From Halomonas alkalisoli (lineage in GTDB: Bacteria > Pseudomonadota > Gammaproteobacteria > Pseudomonadales > Halomonadaceae): DNA of 64,000 nt. The stretch spans positions 1 to 64,000 of the forward strand of contig NZ_JAKCMI010000016.1 in assembly GCF_021412585.1 (NCBI RefSeq). The letters run 5' to 3'. The notes under the pieces are model-generated. The model saw nothing but the letters and a program-made list of their open reading frames with translations, did no database searches and had not been told where the DNA came from. Below, piece by piece: positions 1 through 7,949 of this stretch. The stretch's first letter is position 1, and every line of letters begins with the position of its first letter. A program made the translations under genes and the position numbers.

Positions 1-290
1 CCGCAGGCCTCCCGGCGGTGTTGCCGGTATTCGCGACGACAACCAACCTTTCAGCCTCCGCCGAGGCGCCTATCGGCGCCAGTCGCGATGGGGACTCGGA
101 GCGCCGAACCGAGCGCTCCAACAGCGATCCTCTCCACCGACGGTGCCACGCCGCTGTAGGAGTAGCTTCAGCTCACGACTGGAGGCCGCAGGCCTCCCGG
201 CGGTGTTGCCGACGCCAACGATCACCGCTAACGCGGCGGCCTCCACCAGGCGCCTGCTGAGCCTTATGCGTAATCAGGTCTTTTTAATGA
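1..290. repeat. dispersed repeat array (REP/BIME-like), copy A
   Basis: This non-coding stretch downstream of nirN holds one partial and one full unit of a repeat that recurs at 55796-56170. Each unit carries CCAGTCGCGA near its left side (about 79-88) and an imperfect inverse, AGCTCACGACTGG, further right (about 170-182), so it can fold. Other shared landmarks are GAGCGCTCCAACAGC, GGCCTCCCGGCGGTGTTGCC and a right-end block, CAGGCGCCTGCTGAG (247-261). No gene is credible here; the short ORFs are arginine-rich products of repeat DNA. Confidence 0.75.
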
Positions 291-293
291 CTC

Positions 294-1820
294 CTAATGG
301 CTCGTGCCTTCCTCGTACTGTGTCTTGTTCCACACGTTGTACTTGCCCGAGGGGCGCTTCATCGGCATGCGGCCCAGTTCCTCCAGGGTGTTGGCGTCGA
401 GCCACAGCAGGTAGCCGTCGTCGTCCCAGATGCTCAATAGCAGCGTCTCGCCGCGGCGGTCGAACTCCACGTGGGCGGCGGTCTTGCCCGGCTCGGGGAT
501 CAGCGTCTCGACGATCTCCAGGCTCTGCTTGTCGATCACATGGATGCGATCGTGGTTGGGGCCGAAGAAGACGTCCACCCAGGCGTAGGGCGAGTTCTCG
601 TGGCTGCGCATGAAGAAGCCGGGGCCGTCGGTCTCGATATGGGTGATCAGCGACCAGTCGGTCATGTCGAACACCGAGACCTGGCCCTTGTCGATGTGGG
701 GGATCGCCATGACGCGGCGCCCGTCCAGCTCCCAGGTGATGCCGGCGCCCAGGTGCGGCATGCCTTCCAGCGGCAGGTCGGCGACCTTGACCTCCTCGTC
801 CATGTCGAACACCTGGCCACCCTGGCCGCCGCGAGCCGCACCCACGATATAGCGGTACTCCATGTCGAAGAAGAAGTCGTCCAGGTAGTCCGGCGCCTCC
901 ATGCGGTGCAGGGCGAAGTCACCGACGATGGTCTCGTCGCCGTCGGCCCGCTCCTCCGGCCAGCGGATCTCCCACACCTCGGGAATATCGCGCAGGGCGG
1001 CGACGAAGCTGTTGCGCGGCGGCGCGGTATAGACGGCGCTGACCCGTGACGTGTCGCCGTTGAGGCCTTCCACCGGGATGGTGGCGATCAGCTCGAGATC
1101 ACGGGCATCCAGCAGCACCAGCGAGTGGGGCAGGTAGTTGCCGGCCAGCACATAGTTGCCGTCGGCCGACACCGCGATGTTGCGCATATTGATGCCGGCA
1201 CGCACCTCGGCGGTGACCTCGAGGTTGTAGATGTCGTACTTGGTCACCCAGCCATCCCGGGAGCCGAAGTAGACGTAGCGGCCGTCCGGCGTGTACTTGG
1301 GCCCGCCGTGCAGCGCATAGCGGCTGGGGAAGCGGGTGATGCGCTCGAACTTGTCGCCATCGAGCAGGCTGACGTGGTGATCGCCGATCTCCACCACGAG
1401 AAAGAGGTTCTTGAGATCCTCGACCTCGAACACCGGCTCGTCGGGCAGGGTACCGTAGGCGTGGTTGACCACGTGGCTGGCCAGGATATCCTCCTCGGTC
1501 CAGCTTGGCTCCACCTCCGGGGCCTCGAAGATCCATTCGGCCAGGGCGGCGATCTCGGCCTCGTCCAGCAATTCGCCGTAGGCGGGCATCTGGGTGGCAA
1601 TGCGGCCGTCGCGGATCACCTCGAAGGCCTCGTCGTGCTTGAGCCGCGAGAGATTATCCGGCAGCAACGCGGGGCCGATGCCGCCCAACCGGCTGACGCC
1701 ATGGCAGATCGCGCAGTGGTGGTTGTAGAGCACATTGGCATCGGGTTCGTCGGCCACGGCCGACAGGGCCGGAATACCCAGGCCCAGCAGGGCGCCGAGC
1801 AGCAGCGAGGGTCGTATCAC
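294..1820 (-). CDS. nirN: NirN, dihydro-heme d1 dehydrogenase (cytochrome c + d1 propeller)
   Basis: 508 residues, GTG start, overlapping the nirE stop by 4 nt. A signal peptide (about 1-23) is followed by a cytochrome c domain with the heme motif CAICH at 36-40, then an eight-bladed d1-type propeller (about 120-500). It is a periplasmic enzyme of the last step of heme d1 synthesis, oxidising the dihydro form before delivery to nitrite reductase. The paralogue NirS has the same layout. I prefer NirN because the gene closes a nirDLGHJE operon, the position NirN takes in pseudomonads, and because the tail ends in EEGTSH after PSGKYNVWNK. This is the last gene of the operon; the downstream DNA is repeat A. 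Confidence 0.85.
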   Translation of the reverse strand: MIRPSLLLGALLGLGIPALSAVADEPDANVLYNHHCAICHGVSRLGGIGPALLPDNLSRLKHDEAFEVIRDGRIATQMPAYGELLDEAEIAALAEWIFEAPEVEPSWTEEDILASHVVNHAYGTLPDEPVFEVEDLKNLFLVVEIGDHHVSLLDGDKFERITRFPSRYALHGGPKYTPDGRYVYFGSRDGWVTKYDIYNLEVTAEVRAGINMRNIAVSADGNYVLAGNYLPHSLVLLDARDLELIATIPVEGLNGDTSRVSAVYTAPPRNSFVAALRDIPEVWEIRWPEERADGDETIVGDFALHRMEAPDYLDDFFFDMEYRYIVGAARGGQGGQVFDMDEEVKVADLPLEGMPHLGAGITWELDGRRVMAIPHIDKGQVSVFDMTDWSLITHIETDGPGFFMRSHENSPYAWVDVFFGPNHDRIHVIDKQSLEIVETLIPEPGKTAAHVEFDRRGETLLLSIWDDDGYLLWLDANTLEELGRMPMKRPSGKYNVWNKTQYEEGTSH

Positions 1821-2704
1821 AGCGCCATCCTCCCCATCGCCACCGGCGTATCGGCGCTATCGCTCTCAGCACCGGTATCCGCATCGGCATCGCGTCGCGT
1901 CATCCGCGTCATGGCCGGTGCCAGGGTGTCGGCCAGGCGCACCACCTCGCCCACCACGATCAGGGTCGGCGGCTGGAAGCCTTCCCGCTCGATGACCTCG
2001 ACCACGTCGCCCAGCGTGGCCAGCACATGACGCTGTTCGGGGGTGGTGCCGCGCTCGACCAGGGCGACAGGATGCGTGGCCGGCAGGCCGTGGCGCTGCA
2101 GCTCGCGGCTGATCAGCTCGGCATTGGCCAGGCCCATGTAGAAGACGGCGGTGTGGTTGGGCACCGCCAGGGCCGCCCAGTTGAGGTCCAGTGCGCCGTC
2201 CGCCTTGCAGTGGCCGGTGACGAAGGTGACGCTCTGGGCGAAGTCCCGGTGGGTGAGCGGGAAACCGGAGTAAGTAGAGCAGCCCGACGCCGAGGTGATG
2301 CCCGGCACTACGCGAAAACCGACGCCATGCTCGATCAGGTACTCGGCTTCCTCGCCGCCACGGCCGAAGATGTAGGGGTCGCCGCCCTTAAGGCGCAGGA
2401 CCCGCTTGCCCTCGCTCGCCAGCCGCACCAGCAGCGCGTTGGTCTCGTCCTGGGTCAGGGCATGGCAGCGCGAGGCCTTGCCGACGTAGTAGCGGCGCGC
2501 AGAGGCCGACGCCATGGCCAGCACTTCCTGGGACACCAGCCGGTCGAAGACCAGGCAGTCGGCCTGCTGCAGCAGCGACAGGGCGCGCAGGGTCAACAGG
2601 CCGGGGTCGCCGGGCCCGGCACCCACGATGGCAACCTCGCCGGACGCCAATGGCGCCTCATCGAGGTCGAAGCTCAGGTTTCGCGAATGGCGATGTGTGA
2701 TCAT
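1817..2704 (-). CDS. nirE: NirE/CobA-type uroporphyrinogen-III C-methyltransferase
   Basis: 295 residues. It makes precorrin-2 from uroporphyrinogen III with two S-adenosylmethionine, the first committed step towards siroheme and heme d1. Typical SUMT motifs are present: VGAGPGDPGLLTLRA near the start (about 27-41), LKGGDPYIFGRGGEE mid-protein and PGITSASG. There is no fused CysG dehydrogenase/ferrochelatase half, so it is the stand-alone form. It starts with ATG behind GGGGAGAGG and overlaps nirN by 4 nt, so the two are translationally coupled. The location in a nir operon favours the name nirE over cobA, but sequence alone cannot separate them. Confidence 0.88.
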   Translation of the reverse strand: MITHRHSRNLSFDLDEAPLASGEVAIVGAGPGDPGLLTLRALSLLQQADCLVFDRLVSQEVLAMASASARRYYVGKASRCHALTQDETNALLVRLASEGKRVLRLKGGDPYIFGRGGEEAEYLIEHGVGFRVVPGITSASGCSTYSGFPLTHRDFAQSVTFVTGHCKADGALDLNWAALAVPNHTAVFYMGLANAELISRELQRHGLPATHPVALVERGTTPEQRHVLATLGDVVEVIEREGFQPPTLIVVGEVVRLADTLAPAMTRMTRRDADADTGAESDSADTPVAMGRMAL

Positions 2705-2758
2705 GGTCGGCCTCTCCCCGAAGCGTCAACGGTCATCTTTCTGATTCTGTGTGAAGGC

Positions 2759-3958
2759 CTACAGCTCGATGCTCTGGATGGCATCGTAGGGGGCTGCTAC
2801 GCGGCGCTGGCGGTTTTCTTCGACGCCGATTTCCTCGTTGCTCAGGTAGCAGCCGGGATCCTCTTCCCAGGGGTCGCCGGTGACCTTCCAGGCCCGCACC
2901 CGGGTGTTGCCGTTGCAGATCGGAAGATAGCGGCATTCGCCGCAGCGCCCCTTGAGCGGCCGCGGCCGCTGGCGGAAGCCCAGCATCAGCGGGTCCTGGG
3001 TGTCGCGCCAGATCTCGGAGAAGGGCCGCTCGCGGACGTTGCCGAGGGTATGGTCCCACCAGAAGGTATCCGGGTGGACATTGCCGAGGTTGTCGATGTT
3101 GGCGATGTGCTCCCCGGAGGCGTTGCCCCCCCAGTGGGTCAGTCGCCGCTCCAGTGCCTCGGCCTGGTCGGGGAAGTGCTCCCGGGCCCACATCAGCAGG
3201 AAGGGGCCGTCGGCGTCGTTGTTGCCGGTGACATACTCGCGCTCGACGCCGCGGGCAAGCTCCGCCCGGCAGTGGTCGAACAGCTGGGTCATGGCGTCGC
3301 GGGTCATCTGGTGCCAGGCATCGTGCTTGCCGTGACGGTGGCCGCGCCCGCCGTAGTTGAGGTGCGAGAGATAGAACTTGTCGACGTCGTGTTCGTCGAT
3401 CAGCGCCAGGATGTCACCGAGCTGCTCATAGTTCTGCTGGGTCAGGGTGAAGCGCAGCCCCACCTTGATGCCGCGCTCCTTGCACAGCTTCACCGCGTGC
3501 ATCGACTCGCGGAAGGCGCCCTTGCGCTGGCGGATCACGTCGTGGGTCTCCTCCAGGCCATCGATGCTGATGCCGACGTAGTCGTAGCCGATGTCGGCGA
3601 TCTCGTCGATGTTGGACTCATCGATCAGGGTGCCGTTGGTGGACAGGCCGGTATAGATGCCCAGCTCCCGCGCCCGCCGCGACAGCTCGAAGATATCGGG
3701 TCGCATCAGCGGCTCGCCCCCGGAGAGGATCAGCGCCGGCACCCGGAATCCCTGCAGGTCTTCGAGCACCGCATGCGCCTCGGCGTTGGAGAGCTCACCG
3801 GCGAAGTCGATGTCGGCCGAGGTGGTATAGCAGTGCTTGCAGGTCAGGTTGCAGCGGCGGATCAGGTTCCAGATCACCACCGGACCCGGCGGCTTGCGCG
3901 CCGGTGGAACCGGAGTTGGCTCGACCAGGGACTTGATGTAGCGGGTGACTCTGAACAT
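2759..3958 (-). CDS. nirJ: NirJ, radical SAM enzyme of heme d1 synthesis
   Basis: 399 residues. The radical SAM cluster motif CNLTCKHCY lies at about 36-44, followed by the SAM-binding LSGGEPLMRP. A SPASM-type C-terminal cluster motif (CGECRYLPICNGN, about 336-348) binds a second iron-sulfur cluster. NirJ removes propionate side chains from didecarboxysiroheme to install the d1 oxo groups. Start: ATG with a GAGGAG site 6-7 nt upstream. It sits between nirH and nirE, the usual order in cd1-type denitrifiers. SPASM radical SAM proteins are a large family; the operon makes this assignment firm. Confidence 0.9.
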   Translation of the reverse strand: MFRVTRYIKSLVEPTPVPPARKPPGPVVIWNLIRRCNLTCKHCYTTSADIDFAGELSNAEAHAVLEDLQGFRVPALILSGGEPLMRPDIFELSRRARELGIYTGLSTNGTLIDESNIDEIADIGYDYVGISIDGLEETHDVIRQRKGAFRESMHAVKLCKERGIKVGLRFTLTQQNYEQLGDILALIDEHDVDKFYLSHLNYGGRGHRHGKHDAWHQMTRDAMTQLFDHCRAELARGVEREYVTGNNDADGPFLLMWAREHFPDQAEALERRLTHWGGNASGEHIANIDNLGNVHPDTFWWDHTLGNVRERPFSEIWRDTQDPLMLGFRQRPRPLKGRCGECRYLPICNGNTRVRAWKVTGDPWEEDPGCYLSNEEIGVEENRQRRVAAPYDAIQSIEL

Positions 3959-3999
3959 GGGAAACTCCTCTTGCGACAGGCCTCTGGCTCTGGCTCAGC

Positions 4000-4548
4000 C
4001 TAGGCCTGCCTGTCGGACCGGCCGGCCAGTCGCAGGCCGGTCTTCTTGAGAATGCGCGAGCTGTAGAGAATGCGATGATCCCGGCAGGCGTCACCCAGCA
4101 GGGAGCGAAGCTCATCGGCCTGGCGCTCGACGTCGGCGTGGGTCTGGCCATGCAGCATGGCGAACAGGTTATAGGGCCATTCCGGCAGGTGGCGCGGCCG
4201 ACGGTAGCAGTGGCTGACCCCCGGCAACGCCGCCACCGCGCGTCCCAGGCGGTCGATATGGGCGTCGTCCACGTCCCATACGGTCATGCCGTTGGCCAGG
4301 TAGCCCAGCCGGTAGTGATTGGGTACCGCGGCAATGCGGCGGATGATGCCGGCCGCCTGCATGCGCTGCATGCGCTGGCGCACCTCTGCCCCGTCGATAC
4401 CCAGCGGCTTGCCCACGGCACTCCAGGGGTCGGGTACCAGCGGCAGGCCGGCCTGGGTGGCCAGTACGATGGCGCGGTCGACGGCGTCCAGGCCACCCGG
4501 CGCAGTAGTGGCGGCGTTCGCGTCAGACGGGCAGGTGGAGACGGACAT
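4000..4548 (-). CDS. nirH: NirH, siroheme decarboxylase subunit
   Basis: 182 residues, Lrp/AsnC-like fold of the AhbA/AhbB family. The winged-helix start (LDAVDRAIVLATQAGLPL) and the conserved RRPRHLPEWPYNLFAMLHG block mark the longer subunit type (NirL/NirH). With NirD, NirL and NirG it decarboxylates siroheme to 12,18-didecarboxysiroheme. Start: the ATG at 4548 with GGAGGAATTCC just upstream; the frame is open further upstream, but that part is a shadow of nirG. It overlaps the nirG stop by 26 nt. NirH versus NirL is assigned from gene order. Confidence 0.85.
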   Translation of the reverse strand: MSVSTCPSDANAATTAPGGLDAVDRAIVLATQAGLPLVPDPWSAVGKPLGIDGAEVRQRMQRMQAAGIIRRIAAVPNHYRLGYLANGMTVWDVDDAHIDRLGRAVAALPGVSHCYRRPRHLPEWPYNLFAMLHGQTHADVERQADELRSLLGDACRDHRILYSSRILKKTGLRLAGRSDRQA

Positions 4549-5005
4549 GGAATTCCTCCTGCTTGGGCATGTTGAAGACCGGCAGGCCGGTGGCCGCCTC
4601 GATAGCAGCGATCGCCTCGGCGATACCTTCCGGCGTCTCGGTGGCCAGCACGAACCACATGTTGAGACGGTGCTCGCGGCGGTAGTTGTGAGCCACCTCG
4701 GGAAAGGCGTTGACCGCCGCGGTGACGCGTTCAAAGTCGGTTTCCGGGACTTCCAGCGCCGCCAGGGTGAGGCCGCCACCGAGCCGTTCTGCGTGGTACA
4801 TGGGGCCGAAGCGGCTGAGCACGCCGCTGTCCCGCAGTCGCTCGAGCCGATAGAGCAGCTCGCCCTCGCTCAGGTCGATTTCCGCCGCCACGGCGGCAAA
4901 GGGCGACTCGACCAGCGGCAGGCCATCCTGCAGGCGATTGATGATGCGCCGGTCGGCGGCGTCCAGCGCCGCCGGCTCAGGCCGGCTGAGGCGTTCTGCG
5001 ATCAT
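4523..5005 (-). CDS. nirG: NirG, siroheme decarboxylase subunit
   Basis: 160 residues, short-type AhbA/B (Lrp-like) subunit. It has an N-terminal winged helix (LDAADRRIINRLQDGLPLV) and the YRREHRLNMWFVLATE block typical of NirD/NirG. It is part of the siroheme decarboxylase complex of the heme d1 route. Two start codons are possible: ATG at 5014, directly against a GAGAGG, and ATG at 5005, 9 nt after it. The second fits ribosome binding better. It overlaps nirL by about 29 nt. Confidence 0.83.
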   Translation of the reverse strand: MIAERLSRPEPAALDAADRRIINRLQDGLPLVESPFAAVAAEIDLSEGELLYRLERLRDSGVLSRFGPMYHAERLGGGLTLAALEVPETDFERVTAAVNAFPEVAHNYRREHRLNMWFVLATETPEGIAEAIAAIEAATGLPVFNMPKQEEFHVRLHLPV

Positions 5006-5519
5006 GGCTGTCATCCTCTCGGGTGTAGCGACCCCCGCGCTGCTTGTAGGCCTTCAGGCTGAACAGCACGCGGTGGGGAATGGCCTGCAACGCCTGGCGC
5101 TCGACGATCTCGTCCAGCGCGGCCAGCACCCGGTCGCGGCGAGTGCCATGAATCATGCAGAACAGGTTGTAGGGCCAGTCGGGCAGGCGCCGCGGACGGC
5201 GGTAGCAGAGTGTCACGGCGGGCTCGGCCGCCAGGCGCCTGCCCAGCTCTCCAACAACATCGTCGGGGACGTTCCAGACCACCATGGCATTGGCGCAGAC
5301 CCCCAGGGCGTGGTGCCTGACCACCAGGCCCATGCGCTTGATCAGGCCCACGTCCTGCCAGCGCTGTACGCAGGCCATGACCTCGCCCTCGCTCATCCCG
5401 CACTGTTCGGCGAGCGTGCGCCAGGGCCGGGGAGTCAGCGGCAGGCCGGTCTCCAGCAGCGCGCGCAGGCGGTGTTCGGCCTGGGTCTCGGGGGCGGTTA
5501 TGGACAGTGAACGGCTCAT
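4977..5519 (-). CDS. nirL: NirL, siroheme decarboxylase subunit
   Basis: 180 residues, paralogue of the nirH product: both carry RRPRxLPxWPYNLFxMxHG (here CYRRPRRLPDWPYNLFCMIHG, about 110-130). The Lrp/AsnC-like fold is used as an enzyme rather than a DNA-binding regulator in this family. The start ATG overlaps the nirD stop as ATGA and has GGAGG 6 nt upstream. Its role is siroheme decarboxylation with NirD, NirG and NirH. Confidence 0.85.
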   Translation of the reverse strand: MSRSLSITAPETQAEHRLRALLETGLPLTPRPWRTLAEQCGMSEGEVMACVQRWQDVGLIKRMGLVVRHHALGVCANAMVVWNVPDDVVGELGRRLAAEPAVTLCYRRPRRLPDWPYNLFCMIHGTRRDRVLAALDEIVERQALQAIPHRVLFSLKAYKQRGGRYTREDDSHDRRTPQPA

Positions 5520-5989
5520 GGCACCTCCAGCTCGGCCCAGGGTATGGGAAAGCCCAGGTCGATATGGAAACCCTCGAGCATCGGCAGGCGCAGCAGCGGC
5601 TTGCCCAGCTCGGCCTCCAGCGCATCGAGGCGCGCCTCGAGCTCGCCCTCGTCGGCGGCGGTCATAACGAACCAAAGGTTGTAGCGGTGCTCGCGAGCGT
5701 AGTTGTGATTGACGCCGGCAGAGCGATTGATCACCGCCGCCACCTCGTCACGCTCTGCTTCCGGCACCGCCACCGCCGCCAGCAGGCTGGCGCCGGCCCG
5801 GGCATGATCGAAAACCGGGCCCACCCGGCTCAGCACCTGCTCGTTCTGCAGCGACTGAAGCCGCGCGACCACCTCGGCTTCGCTCACCCCCAGCTGCTCT
5901 GCCATGGCGGCGTAGGGCCGTTCACAGATCGGCAGGCCGCGCTGGTAGGCGTCGATGAGGCGGCGGTCGAGTAGGTCAAGTGCAGCCAT
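5516..5989 (-). CDS. nirD: NirD, siroheme decarboxylase subunit
   Basis: 157 residues, first gene of the minus-strand nirDLGHJEN operon. It is an AhbA/B-family protein of the short type with winged-helix start LDLLDRRLIDAYQRGLPIC and the NYAREHRYNLWFVMTA block, closely parallel to the nirG product. A promoter must lie in 5990-6221, shared with divergent nirC. The four separate subunits nirD, L, G, H match the pseudomonad arrangement rather than the fused nirDL of some other denitrifiers. Confidence 0.85.
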   Translation of the reverse strand: MAALDLLDRRLIDAYQRGLPICERPYAAMAEQLGVSEAEVVARLQSLQNEQVLSRVGPVFDHARAGASLLAAVAVPEAERDEVAAVINRSAGVNHNYAREHRYNLWFVMTAADEGELEARLDALEAELGKPLLRLPMLEGFHIDLGFPIPWAELEVP

Positions 5990-6016
5990 GGGCAGGTACC
6001 GGGCCGTTAGAGGGAA

Positions 6017-6039
6017 AGCATGATGTTAAGACGCATCTT
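6017..6039 (-). promoter_or_regulatory. possible NsrR-type half-site upstream of nirD
   Basis: Read on the minus strand this 23-nt stretch begins AAGATGCGTCTTAA and agrees with the known NsrR pattern (AAGATGYATTTTAAATRCATCTT) at about 16 of 23 positions, mostly in the left half. It lies 28-50 nt upstream of the nirD start. The comparison is by eye and the right half is poor, so this is tentative. Confidence 0.3.
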
Positions 6040-6080
6040 ACATGCCTCATCACGTCTGAAAGCGGTCATCGGCGCTGCCG

Positions 6081-6094
6081 TTGACACAGGTCAA
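6081..6094. promoter_or_regulatory. FNR/DNR-type box 1
   Basis: TTGACACAGGTCAA is a perfect inverted repeat of TTGAC around a 4-nt spacer and fits the FNR/ANR/DNR consensus TTGAT-N4-ATCAA at all but the two inner positions. It lies in the nirD-nirC divergent region, 128 nt upstream of the nirC start and 92 nt upstream of nirD, so it could serve either direction. The regulator itself is not in the window. Confidence 0.75.
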
Positions 6095-6119
6095 AAGAGG
6101 AATTTTTACTCGCCCGACC

Positions 6120-6133
6120 TTGATATCCGTCAA
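6120..6133. promoter_or_regulatory. FNR/DNR-type box 2
   Basis: TTGATATCCGTCAA matches TTGAT-N4-ATCAA at 9 of 10 conserved positions. It is centred 39 bp from box 1 and 89-102 nt upstream of the nirC start. Two boxes in one divergent region suggest each may drive one operon, or that they act together on nirC-nirF under low oxygen or NO. Confidence 0.72.
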
Positions 6134-6221
6134 AGCAGCGAATCTGCAACGGGGAGACACTTCGCTGACGGCCACGTCCTTTCACGGCCTTTCCCGTTCC
6201 GTCGTCCTGCGAGGCTTTCCC

Positions 6222-6572
6222 ATGCAACTGCCGGCCCTCTTCATGCTCCTAGGCCTACTGCTCTCGGCCACCGCCATGGCGGAAAGCCATGAGGATGGAC
6301 TCGATCCACAGCGCCAGGCCGAGCTAGAGACCCTGCTCTACCAGGACTGCGGCTCCTGCCACGGCATGACGCTGCGCGGCGGGCTGGGGCCGGCGCTGCC
6401 CCGCGATCGCATGGAAGGCTTCAGCGTCGAAGCGCTCGCGCACATCATCCAGCACGGCATTCCCGGCAGCGCCATGCCGGGCTGGAAGGCCCTGCTCAGT
6501 GACGATGAGGCGCGCTGGCTGGCTGAACATCTGCGTACCGACAACCGCCTTGAAACGCTGCAACAAGACTGA
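6222..6572 (+). CDS. nirC: NirC-like periplasmic monoheme cytochrome c
   Basis: 116 residues: signal peptide about 1-20 ending AMA, then a small class I cytochrome c with heme motif CGSCH in about 39-46 and an axial-ligand candidate Met in GSAMPGW. Its N-terminal part resembles the cytochrome half of NirN (GG[IL]GPALPxDxL). In denitrifiers NirC is a small c-type cytochrome encoded with the heme d1 genes and able to pass electrons in cd1 maturation. Start: the ATG at 6222; an upstream in-frame ATG at 6081 lies in the regulatory region and would hide the signal peptide. It is 15 nt from nirF, probably in one transcript. Confidence 0.75.
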   Translation: MQLPALFMLLGLLLSATAMAESHEDGLDPQRQAELETLLYQDCGSCHGMTLRGGLGPALPRDRMEGFSVEALAHIIQHGIPGSAMPGWKALLSDDEARWLAEHLRTDNRLETLQQD

Positions 6573-6587
6573 CCCCGGAGACCTGCC

Positions 6588-7805
6588 ATGCCTATCCCGT
6601 ACCCGCTGAAGACACTGCTCGCCGCCGGCGCCCTGGCCCTGTTCTCCACCGGTCAGGCCCTGGCCGAGGCACCCGCCACGGGGCCGGAGCTTCGCGGCAC
6701 GGGGGATCTCGGCGTGGTCATCGAGCGCGCCACCGGCAGCGTGGCCCTGGTCGACACGACCGAAAAGACGGTGTTGCGCCATATCAATGGCTTCGGCGAT
6801 CTCTCCCACGCCTCGGTGAAGTTCACCCGCGACGCCCGCCACGCCTTCGTCTTCGGCCGTGACGGCGGCCTGACTCGGCTCGACCTGCTCACCGGTGAGA
6901 TCGACGGGCGCATCATCCAGGGCGGTAACAGCATCGGCGGCGCCATCTCCCAGGACGGCCGCTTCGTGGCGGTGGGCAACTACGAACCGGGCGGGGTGAA
7001 GGTCTTCGACGTCGAGACCATGGAACTGGTGATCGACGTGCCGGCCACCTACGAAAAGCCGGATGGCACCACCGACCAGGCCAAGGTGGTGGGCGTGGTG
7101 GACGTACCGGGCAATCTCTTCGTCTTCAGCCTGTTCGAGGCGGGCGAGATATGGACCCTGGACATGTCCACCGACGAGCCCGAGCTGACCAAGTACCGCG
7201 ACGTCGGCAGCATGCCCTACGACGCGCTGATCACCCCCAACGGTCGCTACTATATCGCCGGCCTGTTCGGCGAAGATGGCATGGCCCTGCTCGACCTGTG
7301 GCAACCGGAAAACGGCGTGCAGCGCATCCTGCCCGACTACGGCCGCGGCGAGGAGCGCCTGCCGGTCTACAAGATGCCCCACCTGGAGGGCTGGGCCATG
7401 GCGGGCGACCAGGCCTTCTTCCCCGCCGTGGGCCGCAACGAGGTGCTGGTGGCCAATACCCGCGACTGGTCGCTGACCGAGCGCATCGAGGTGCACGGCC
7501 AGCCGATCTTCGTCATGAGCCGCCCCGACGAGCAGCAGGTATGGGTCACCTTTGCCCATCCCCTCAACGACAAGGTACAGGTGATCGATACCCGCACCCT
7601 TGAGGTGATCGAGACCCTGTCGCCCGGCGAGTCGATCCTGCACAAGGAGTTCACGCCCCGGGGCGAGCATATCTGGATCTCGGCTCGCGACAGCAACCAG
7701 ATCACCGTCTACGACACCCGCACCTTCGAGGTGCTGGCGACCCTGCCGGCCGAATCGCCCAGCGGCATTTTCTTTACCCACCGAGCCCATCGCATCGGGC
7801 TTTAG
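6588..7805 (+). CDS. nirF: NirF, heme d1 biosynthesis protein
   Basis: 405 residues. An N-terminal signal sequence (about 1-26) is followed by a d1-type beta-propeller, ending PSGIFFTHRAHRIGL as in NirF proteins. There is no CXXCH motif, so unlike NirN and NirS it has no heme c. NirF acts late in heme d1 synthesis in the periplasm and interacts with NirN and NirS. The start ATG has CCGGAG upstream. It follows nirC by 15 nt and is closed by a terminator at 7824-7852. Confidence 0.9.
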   Translation: MPIPYPLKTLLAAGALALFSTGQALAEAPATGPELRGTGDLGVVIERATGSVALVDTTEKTVLRHINGFGDLSHASVKFTRDARHAFVFGRDGGLTRLDLLTGEIDGRIIQGGNSIGGAISQDGRFVAVGNYEPGGVKVFDVETMELVIDVPATYEKPDGTTDQAKVVGVVDVPGNLFVFSLFEAGEIWTLDMSTDEPELTKYRDVGSMPYDALITPNGRYYIAGLFGEDGMALLDLWQPENGVQRILPDYGRGEERLPVYKMPHLEGWAMAGDQAFFPAVGRNEVLVANTRDWSLTERIEVHGQPIFVMSRPDEQQVWVTFAHPLNDKVQVIDTRTLEVIETLSPGESILHKEFTPRGEHIWISARDSNQITVYDTRTFEVLATLPAESPSGIFFTHRAHRIGL

Positions 7806-7823
7806 GGAAGAGCGGAAAAGCGA

Positions 7824-7852
7824 AAGCCGGGGATATCCTCCCCGGCTTTTTT
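7824..7852 (+). terminator. Rho-independent terminator after nirF
   Basis: AAGCCGGGGA pairs perfectly with TCCCCGGCTT around a 5-nt loop and runs into T6. It separates nirC-nirF from hmp. Confidence 0.9.
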
Positions 7853-7894
7853 GGTCCTGCCCGCGACATTAGGTCTCACGCCATCGCCCCCTGA

Positions 7895-7917
7895 AAGAGG
7901 TATTTTACATACTTCTT
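7895..7917. promoter_or_regulatory. NsrR-like operator of hmp
   Basis: A 23-bp near-palindrome of the form AAGA-n-GTAT....ATAC-n-TCTT ends 32 nt before the hmp start. It agrees in length, symmetry and arms with the NsrR operator that controls hmp in many gammaproteobacteria. NO-sensitive repression of hmp is the natural reading; the nsrR gene is not in the window. Confidence 0.72.
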
Positions 7918-7949
7918 TATAAAGTCATCCCTGACGAAGGAGACGCCCC

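Noticed and set aside
294..1820. Reading the cytochrome-d1 gene as nirS (nitrite reductase)
   Set aside because: Terminal position after nirE and the GTSH-ending tail favour NirN; phylogeny would settle it.
2027..4003. 658-codon plus-strand open frame
   Set aside because: Antisense shadow of nirE and nirJ caused by high GC; repetitive Val/Gly/Ala/His composition and no family motif.
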